Shown piece by piece: positions 59,090 through 64,000 of a stretch of DNA of 64,000 nt; position 1 is the first letter of the stretch; every line of letters begins with the position of its first letter. This DNA comes from Treponema bryantii (GTDB lineage Bacteria; Spirochaetota; Spirochaetia; Treponematales; Treponemataceae). The position numbers were made by a program, and so were the translations under genes. Below the pieces are notes generated by a model. The model made no database searches and was not told where the DNA came from. It was given only the letters and a program-made list of their open reading frames with translations. The stretch is taken from assembly GCF_036492245.1 (NCBI RefSeq), contig NZ_AP025286.1:1240001-1304000 (forward strand), read 5' to 3'.

Positions 59090-60148
59090 ATGAAAATTGA
59101 CTCTACTCAGCTTAAGTTCATTTTGGAAAATACGCCAGCCTCACAGAATATTATGCTTGTGGGGCGGCACGGAATTGGTAAATCTCGCATTTTAGAAGAC
59201 TTTTTTGCGGCTCGCCGTGAAAAAGTCGTTACTTTATTTTTGGGACAGATGAGTGATCCCGGCGATTTAATTGGACTTCCTCATCTTGATGAGGCAACCG
59301 GTCGTACAGAATTTATGCTGCCATACTGGTTTCCGACAGACGGACAGCCGGTTGTTCTTTTTCTGGATGAATTAAACAGAGCCCGCCCTGAAGTCTTGCA
59401 GACTGTCATGGATTTAACTTTAAACCGTAAGCTTGCTGGTAAGAGTTTACCGGATGGTAGTAGAATTATCAGTGCAGTAAATGGTGGCAGTGAATATCAG
59501 TTGACGGATCTGGATCCGGCTTTAGTAAGTCGTTTTAATATTTATGAGTTTGCTCCGAGTGTAGAAGACTGGATTAACTGGGCACGTGAAGTAAAGCTCG
59601 ATTCAAGAGTAATTTCCTTTATTGATGAAAATCCGGAGTTCCTTGATGGTGATGAAGCTTTTTCTGAAGACAATTTGGAGCGTACTCCAGATCGCCGCAG
59701 CTGGGAAAGAACTTCAAAAATTATTGAGGAATTTAATGAACTTGGAGAACTCCAGTTGTCTCTTGTTTCCGGTATTATAGGAGACAGAGCAGCGGCAAGT
59801 TTTTTCAATTTTGTAAATTCAAAAAAAATCCCTTCTGCTGCAAAAATCCTTGAAGGAGATTTTGAAGAAAATAAGAAGTTACTGAATGAGTTGACTTTTA
59901 CGGATTTTACCCAATTGAATGAAGCAGTTTTCCGATGGCTTGAAAAGGCTTGTGATAAGACTGGTAATGAAGTTGCAAAAAATTTGGAAGCATATTTTGA
60001 CTGGTTTTCTTTGAATGATAAAAAAGAATTGCAGGCTCATTTTGCAAGTCTTGTTTCTGCAGATAGATATCCGGAAACCTTAAATTATATTTTAGAGAAA
60101 ACACCTTCTCTTTATCACAAGCTTCTGGATTTAAGTTCTGAATTATAG
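59090..60148 (+). CDS. MoxR-type AAA+ ATPase
   Basis: The 352-residue ATPase has Walker A GRHGIGKS (residues 25-32), Walker B VVLFLDELNRA with Asp93 and Glu94, a sensor-like SAVNGGSEYQ, and the arginine-finger region DPALVSRF. MoxR ATPases usually act as chaperones together with a VWA-domain partner to assemble or activate other proteins. Such a partner is encoded 21 bases downstream. No ribosome-binding site is obvious; it follows the previous gene after 12 bases and may be read from the same transcript. The client is unknown. Confidence 0.87.
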   Translation: MKIDSTQLKFILENTPASQNIMLVGRHGIGKSRILEDFFAARREKVVTLFLGQMSDPGDLIGLPHLDEATGRTEFMLPYWFPTDGQPVVLFLDELNRARPEVLQTVMDLTLNRKLAGKSLPDGSRIISAVNGGSEYQLTDLDPALVSRFNIYEFAPSVEDWINWAREVKLDSRVISFIDENPEFLDGDEAFSEDNLERTPDRRSWERTSKIIEEFNELGELQLSLVSGIIGDRAAASFFNFVNSKKIPSAAKILEGDFEENKKLLNELTFTDFTQLNEAVFRWLEKACDKTGNEVAKNLEAYFDWFSLNDKKELQAHFASLVSADRYPETLNYILEKTPSLYHKLLDLSSEL

Positions 60149-60169
60149 ATTATTGCGGATACATATAAA

Positions 60170-61474
60170 ATGACTTGTGAAAAGCGTCTGAACTCGATAA
60201 TTAAACAATGGTTTATTTCTGAGCCTCTATTATTCTCTGTAGTTACAACACATCATTTTGTTATGAATGATTCTTTGAGTGTACCTATGAGGTCAGGACA
60301 TTTTTGCATTGAGTTTTCAGAACTTCTTACCAAAGACTTTAATGATGCTGAGCTTTCAGATTTTCTGAAAATTGAAGCTTACAGAATCTTGTTAAAGCAT
60401 CCTTATGCAAGGCAGCCGTACAAGTCAAATCCTACAGCAATGCAGCTTGCAAGTGACGTGATAATTTCAAAATATTTTACACCTCAAAGCGGAATTGAAA
60501 CTGCTGGTGTCATTTATTTGAAAAGCCAGGCATGGAGATTTTCTACATTGGATTTTCCGCTTGGTAAACGCTGGGCAGATACAGAAGAATTAAGGTTTTT
60601 CCAGAGAAACCTTAATATTGACCGCGCTACAGGACTTTTGAAAACCGTTGATGATCTTACTTTTGAGCAATGGTATAAGTGGCTTTTGTTTTTAATCCGT
60701 GAAAGTTCTGCTGGGGGTGGAGAAGCGAGCGGAGAAGGTGCCCTTAGTGATTATGATCTTTCTGCAATTACCCAGAGTTCAGAATTATGGCAGGAAGATG
60801 AAAATGCACAGAATCAGATAAACGATAAAATCAAAAAAGCAGAAATTGAAGAAGGCTGGGGCGAGACTGGCGGAAATTTACAGAGAGAACTACAAACAGA
60901 TGTTGATTTTTCTTTTGATTACCGTCGTGCACTTACAAAATTTCGTTCAAATATTGTAAGTGCAAATCGTCGTCTTACCCGTATGAAGCCGAGCCGTCGT
61001 TATGGTTTTTCTGCTATGGGAAGCCGCTATGAACGTAAGGCTGATATTTTAATTGCAGTAGATGTGAGTGGGTCAATTACAGATGAAAGTTTTGCACGTT
61101 TTTATTATGCAATCAAAAATTTCTTTTTTTTGAGGATTATAGAAAATATTGATTTAATATTTTTTGATGTGAATCTAAAAAATACTACGCCAGTAAAGTT
61201 TTCAAAAAATCTAAAACTGGCAGAAATTACAGGTCTAGGTGGAACAAATTTTCAGCCACCTGTTGATTATTTTATGGAAAATAAAAGCCGATATTCCGGT
61301 ATGATAATTTTTACAGACGGAGAAGGAGAAGTTCCGAAAATTGGAGGAGCCGCCGGTAGCCGAGGATTGGGTAATGCTTCTATCCTTTGGATTTTAGATT
61401 CACGGCTTGCCTATGAAAAATCCCGCTGGTGGGTTGAAAGCCTGCCTGGAAACTTTGCAACCTTTTTACCATAA
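60170..61474 (+). CDS. VWA-domain protein with degenerate metallopeptidase-like N-terminus
   Basis: The 434-residue protein ends in a von Willebrand A domain. The MIDAS motif is DVSGS (Asp298, Ser300, Ser302), with GLGGTNFQP and IIFTDGEGE completing the metal site. The N-terminal part reads like the DUF2201 metallopeptidase-like domain found ahead of such VWA domains, but where HExxH is expected I read IEAYR (in LKIEAYRILLKHP), so the zinc site appears lost. A low-complexity Gly/Glu stretch lies near 180-195. It is the usual partner of the MoxR ATPase just upstream. Its cellular role is unknown. Confidence 0.82.
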   Translation: MTCEKRLNSIIKQWFISEPLLFSVVTTHHFVMNDSLSVPMRSGHFCIEFSELLTKDFNDAELSDFLKIEAYRILLKHPYARQPYKSNPTAMQLASDVIISKYFTPQSGIETAGVIYLKSQAWRFSTLDFPLGKRWADTEELRFFQRNLNIDRATGLLKTVDDLTFEQWYKWLLFLIRESSAGGGEASGEGALSDYDLSAITQSSELWQEDENAQNQINDKIKKAEIEEGWGETGGNLQRELQTDVDFSFDYRRALTKFRSNIVSANRRLTRMKPSRRYGFSAMGSRYERKADILIAVDVSGSITDESFARFYYAIKNFFFLRIIENIDLIFFDVNLKNTTPVKFSKNLKLAEITGLGGTNFQPPVDYFMENKSRYSGMIIFTDGEGEVPKIGGAAGSRGLGNASILWILDSRLAYEKSRWWVESLPGNFATFLP

Positions 61475-61488
61475 TTAATGGAGGAAAA

Positions 61489-62073
61489 ATGTCTTCACAA
61501 AAATATTCAGATTCAGAAGCAGATTTCTGGAAGGAACATTTCGTACATCTTCAGCATAAAAATATGGTCCGCACAAATGCACAACCGCTTCGTATGGCAG
61601 ACTGCCGTACTGAATTTGAAGCATTCTCTGTGTCACATCCGGATGCAAAAATTTCCTGTGAATATTTTTCTTCCTACTGTACATTCGAAGTAACTTTGAC
61701 TTCAACAATAAAACTCCGTCTCTTCATCCAGAACAACATAAAAGCCAGTATTATGCAAAAATGCGGCCCAGAATACATCAAGATCTGCGATGCAAAGTTT
61801 CCGTACAATCCATTACCAGAAATCTCGGAGTTCCTGTCAAAACTCCCTAACTACCTGAAAGAACTGGATCAATCACTAGAAAATAAATCCCGCTCAGAAC
61901 GCCGCCAGAAGCTGGCCCTGGAGTTCATTAAAGCGTATGCCTCAAAACACTTACAAGTCCCACACGAAGTTTTATCAAACCCCGACGGCACCTACACCTT
62001 GAAACTGCCTGCAAATAGCATAAATATACAAATCACTGAAGAGAATTTTAAACAAAAAATCTCCGAGTTGTAA
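61489..62073 (+). CDS. Hypothetical protein, third gene of the MoxR-VWA cluster
   Basis: A 194-residue soluble protein with no signal peptide. GGAGG sits about 5 bases before the ATG. I see an N-terminal half with several Cys and His (RTNAQPLRMADCRTEFEAFSVSHPDAKISCEYF) and a helical C-terminal half rich in Lys, Glu and Leu (LPNYLKELDQSLENKSRSERRQKLALEFIKAYASK). I do not recognise the family. Its position 14 bases after the VWA gene suggests a substrate, adaptor or regulator of the MoxR-VWA pair. A large structured element follows its stop codon. Confidence 0.7.
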   Translation: MSSQKYSDSEADFWKEHFVHLQHKNMVRTNAQPLRMADCRTEFEAFSVSHPDAKISCEYFSSYCTFEVTLTSTIKLRLFIQNNIKASIMQKCGPEYIKICDAKFPYNPLPEISEFLSKLPNYLKELDQSLENKSRSERRQKLALEFIKAYASKHLQVPHEVLSNPDGTYTLKLPANSINIQITEENFKQKISEL

Positions 62074-62217
62074 AAATCACGTGATTTTAGCGCGAAGGAG
62101 TGAGACATAGGTCAAAAAGACTTTTTTGGGGGATGCCGCGGGAGCGGCATTATTATGGTTTCCATACCCCCAAAAACGTCTAGCGCAATATTGCGCGTTT
62201 TTGACCTATGAATCACG
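62073..62217. repeat. Cloverleaf-like palindromic element upstream of argG
   Basis: CATAGGTCAAAAA (62106-62118) pairs perfectly with TTTTTGACCTATG (62198-62210). Inside, 62119-62132 pairs with 62167-62180 with one mismatch (core TTTTTGGGGG/CCCCCAAAAA). At its tip are ATGCCGC-GGGA-GCGGCAT (62133-62150) and TATGG-TTT-CCATA (62154-62166). A side palindrome GCGCAATATTGCGC lies at 62183-62196. A 16-base palindrome (AAAATCACGTGATTTT, 62073-62088) stands before it, and AATCACG occurs at both edges (62075 and 62211). No reading frame of note crosses it. Confidence 0.75.
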
Positions 62218-62255
62218 ACTGGAAGCTAAGAATACGGTATTTTCTTTTTAATCTC

Positions 62256-62303
62256 TTGCATATTTTTGCATAAAGATGTATATTTTCTGTATATTTATGC
62301 AAA
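62256..62303 (+). promoter_or_regulatory. argG promoter with overlapping inverted repeat (candidate arginine operator)
   Basis: TTGCAT (62256-62261) and TATATT (62279-62284) are 17 bases apart. TTTGCATAAA (62265-62274) is inverted as TTTATGCAAA (62294-62303), spanning the -10 box and start site. The AT-rich palindrome with TGCAT halves could be an ArgR-type operator; this is inference from position and symmetry. Confidence 0.5.
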
Positions 62304-62326
62304 ATAACGCCATTCAGGAGGCTAAT

Positions 62327-63592
62327 ATGGCAAAAGATAAAGTAATACTTGCTTATTCCGGTGGTCTTGATACAACCGTTATCATCCCATGGCTCAAAGA
62401 AAATTATGATTATGACGTAATCGCTGTATGTATTGACGTTGGACAGGGCGATGACTGGGAAGCAATTAAATCACGTGCTCTCAAAACAGGAGCTGCTGCA
62501 TGTTATGTTGTAGATGCACGTCAGGAATATATTGAAGAATACATCTGGCCGGCGCTCAAGGCAAATGCAGTTTATGAAGATGAATATCTCCTCGGAACTT
62601 CAACAGCCCGCCCGCTTATTGGAAAGATTCTTGTTGAGTATGCACGTCAGGAAAAGGCTGTTGCAATCTGTCATGGTGCTACAGGTAAGGGAAATGACCA
62701 GGTTCGCTTTGAGCTTGCTATCAAGGCTTTTGCTCCAGACCTCAAGGTAATTGCTGCATGGCGTGATGACAAGTGGAACATGGACAGCCGCGAAGCTGAA
62801 ATTAAATATCTCGAAGACCGCGGTCTCGAAGTTCCTATGAAGAAGGATCAGTCTTACTCACGCGATGAGAACATCTGGCACTTGAGTCACGAAGGTCTTG
62901 AACTCGAGAAGACAGAAAACGAGCCAAATTACAAGCACATGCTTAAGAATACATGCGTTCCAGAGGAAGCTCCGGAAGAAGGCGAGTATGTAACAATCGA
63001 CTTCGAAAAGGGTATTCCAGTTGGTCTTAACGGTAAAAAGATGAACGCCCTCGACCTTTTGAACGAGCTCAACGTAATTGGTGGACGCAATGGTGTTGGT
63101 CTTGTTGACATCTGTGAAAACCGCTGTGTAGGTATGAAGAGCCGTGGTGTTTACGAAACACCGGGTGGAGCAATCCTTTACTTCGCACACAGAATGATGG
63201 ATCACATCTGTCTTGACCGCGAAACTTACCATTACAAACAGCAGGTATCTCTCCGTATGGGTGAGCTTATTTATGACGGAAAGTGGTTCACAACTTTGAT
63301 GGATGCATGTATGGCATTTGTTGATAAAACAGAAGAAACTGTAACTGGTTGGGCAAAAGTTAAACTTATTAAGGGTGCTATCCGTGGAGCTGGTTCTGGA
63401 TCTAAGTACAGCCTCTACAATGAAGAGATTGCTTCATTTACAACTGGTGAACTTTATAACCATAAAGATGCTCAGGGCTTTATAACTTTGTTTGGACTTC
63501 CACTGAAGGTTCGTGCTATGATGGAACAGAAGGTTGGTGAAGGCCAGGCAATTGCAGAAAGCAAGAACCTTAAGAAGCGTCCAACAGAATAA
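62327..63592 (+). CDS. argG: Argininosuccinate synthase
   Basis: The enzyme joins citrulline and aspartate with ATP, the penultimate step of arginine synthesis. The 421-residue protein has the N-terminal PP-loop VILAYSGGLDTTVIIPWLKE, then CIDVGQG, EYLLGTSTARPLI, CHGATGKGNDQVRFEL, the central KKDQSYSRDENIWHLSHEG, and GRNGVGLVDICENRCVGMKSRGVYETPGG. Length is normal. ATG 62327 is chosen for its CAGGAGG ribosome-binding site and its match to homologues; an in-frame ATG at 62276 lies inside the promoter. It has a well-expressed codon pattern. An inverted repeat over the promoter suggests repression by arginine. Confidence 0.97.
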   Translation: MAKDKVILAYSGGLDTTVIIPWLKENYDYDVIAVCIDVGQGDDWEAIKSRALKTGAAACYVVDARQEYIEEYIWPALKANAVYEDEYLLGTSTARPLIGKILVEYARQEKAVAICHGATGKGNDQVRFELAIKAFAPDLKVIAAWRDDKWNMDSREAEIKYLEDRGLEVPMKKDQSYSRDENIWHLSHEGLELEKTENEPNYKHMLKNTCVPEEAPEEGEYVTIDFEKGIPVGLNGKKMNALDLLNELNVIGGRNGVGLVDICENRCVGMKSRGVYETPGGAILYFAHRMMDHICLDRETYHYKQQVSLRMGELIYDGKWFTTLMDACMAFVDKTEETVTGWAKVKLIKGAIRGAGSGSKYSLYNEEIASFTTGELYNHKDAQGFITLFGLPLKVRAMMEQKVGEGQAIAESKNLKKRPTE

Positions 63593-63607
63593 TAAGGAGG
63601 TATAAAT

Positions 63608-64000
63608 ATGAAGAAATTAATTATTTCTCTTTTAGTTTTAGGATCTCTTTGTGTAAATGTTTTTGCACAGGATGTTGAAGATGTAAATGTTTCAACTGGT
63701 GAAGATTTTAAGCATAATGAAGTATATCTGTCTGCAGGTACATCTTCATTAATCGGTGCATTCTCTGGATTATTTGTGGCTTTAGGTCAGGGATTTGCAG
63801 ATGCTGTGGCTAAAAATGAGGAAGAAAATGGTTCATCAACTATTTCTGTTGAACCTACATTTGGTGTGACAGCAGGATATAATTATTTCTTTAATAAATA
63901 TTTTGGTCTTGGTGGAATGATGACTTATGAGAGATTTATAAGTGTGAACATGATGTCCGTACAGGCAAAACTTATTGGACAGTATGGATGGACTCATTTT
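63608..64000 (+). CDS. Outer-membrane beta-barrel-like protein (partial, runs off the window)
   Basis: The first 131 residues are visible. A signal peptide (MKKLIISLLVLGSLCVNVFAQ) is cleaved after about residue 20. The mature part then alternates short strands with glycines and aromatic residues (FGVTAGYNYFFNKYFGLGGMMTYERFI), as in small outer-membrane barrels. AAGGAGG sits at 63594-63600, an ideal ribosome-binding site 7 bases before the ATG. It follows argG by 15 bases and may be read from the same transcript, although the functions look unrelated. The C-terminal half lies beyond the window. Confidence 0.7.
   Translation, partial: MKKLIISLLVLGSLCVNVFAQDVEDVNVSTGEDFKHNEVYLSAGTSSLIGAFSGLFVALGQGFADAVAKNEEENGSSTISVEPTFGVTAGYNYFFNKYFGLGGMMTYERFISVNMMSVQAKLIGQYGWTHF

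Noticed and set aside
62133-62150. tRNA-like cloverleaf at the argG element
   Set aside because: The arms have the wrong lengths, and no anticodon loop, TTC motif or acceptor pattern is present, so the resemblance is only topological.
1-64000. tRNA, rRNA, insertion-sequence transposase or prophage genes
   Set aside because: I looked through all gene gaps and recognised no cloverleaf ending in CCA, no rRNA signature, and no transposase, integrase or phage structural motif.

Overview
The window looks like a chromosomal segment of a saccharolytic, motile spirochete of the genus Treponema (gut or rumen type). The evidence is the AT-rich DNA, the many large surface lipoproteins with degenerate lipoboxes, the wealth of HD-GYP, GGDEF and chemoreceptor genes, the YesM/YesN-type sugar regulators, and housekeeping proteins of spirochete flavour. 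I see no rRNA, tRNA, CRISPR array, transposase or prophage gene. Almost every base belongs to a gene, and no gene-free stretch exceeds about 290 bases.

Layout. 0-5.8 kb: the start of a spermidine/putrescine-type ABC transporter operon (potA, potB) on the minus strand, a small membrane protein, the rplM-rpsI operon with a structured leader, recX and a GH36 alpha-galactosidase. 5.9-10.2 kb: a very AT-rich 1084-aa lipoprotein and a DEDDh exonuclease. 10.2-18.7 kb: a signalling operon of an intact HD-GYP phosphodiesterase, a beta-propeller hybrid kinase that has lost both phosphorelay histidines, and an HD-GYP protein that has lost its metal ligands. 18.8-22.3 kb: thrA and ilvH, then a small unknown gene. 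22.4-25.8 kb: a putative membrane metallopeptidase, an MBL-fold protein, a pentapeptide-repeat protein and a zinc-ribbon protein. 25.9-27.6 kb: murI, carrying an in-frame palindromic insert, and purC. 27.9-36.6 kb: a galactofuranose-type (YtfQRT/YjfF-like) sugar ABC transporter, facing a minus-strand sensor module of AraC-type regulator, YesM-type kinase and a membrane-anchored YtfQ-like binding protein. 36.8-44.2 kb: an operon of three lipoproteins, two of them built from fibronectin-III-like modules, and an exported protein. 44.3-48.6 kb (minus strand): type II isocitrate dehydrogenase, rubrerythrin and a FeoA-FeoB fusion. 48.7-54.2 kb: an intact paralogue of the degenerate HD-GYP protein, an aconitase-family hydratase and uridine phosphorylase. 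54.3-59.1 kb: a LacI-like/GGDEF sensor cyclase overlapping a chemoreceptor, followed by a secreted carbohydrate-binding-like protein. 59.1-62.1 kb: a MoxR ATPase, a VWA protein and an unknown protein. 62.3-64 kb: argG and the start of an outer-membrane-like protein.

The main themes are sugar acquisition (alpha-galactosidase, ABC transporter with its own sensor), cyclic-di-GMP signalling tied to chemotaxis, and cell-surface lipoproteins. The points most worth a second look are: the signalling pseudoenzyme operon at 12.4-18.7 kb and the shared C-terminal module of the two HD-GYP paralogues; a recurring promoter layout in which a TATAAT box lies 6-9 bases before the start codon with no Shine-Dalgarno sequence, suggesting leaderless mRNAs; several families of intergenic palindromic elements, one inside murI; and a cloverleaf-like element upstream of argG.

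All assignments come from reading motifs by eye. No database search was run.
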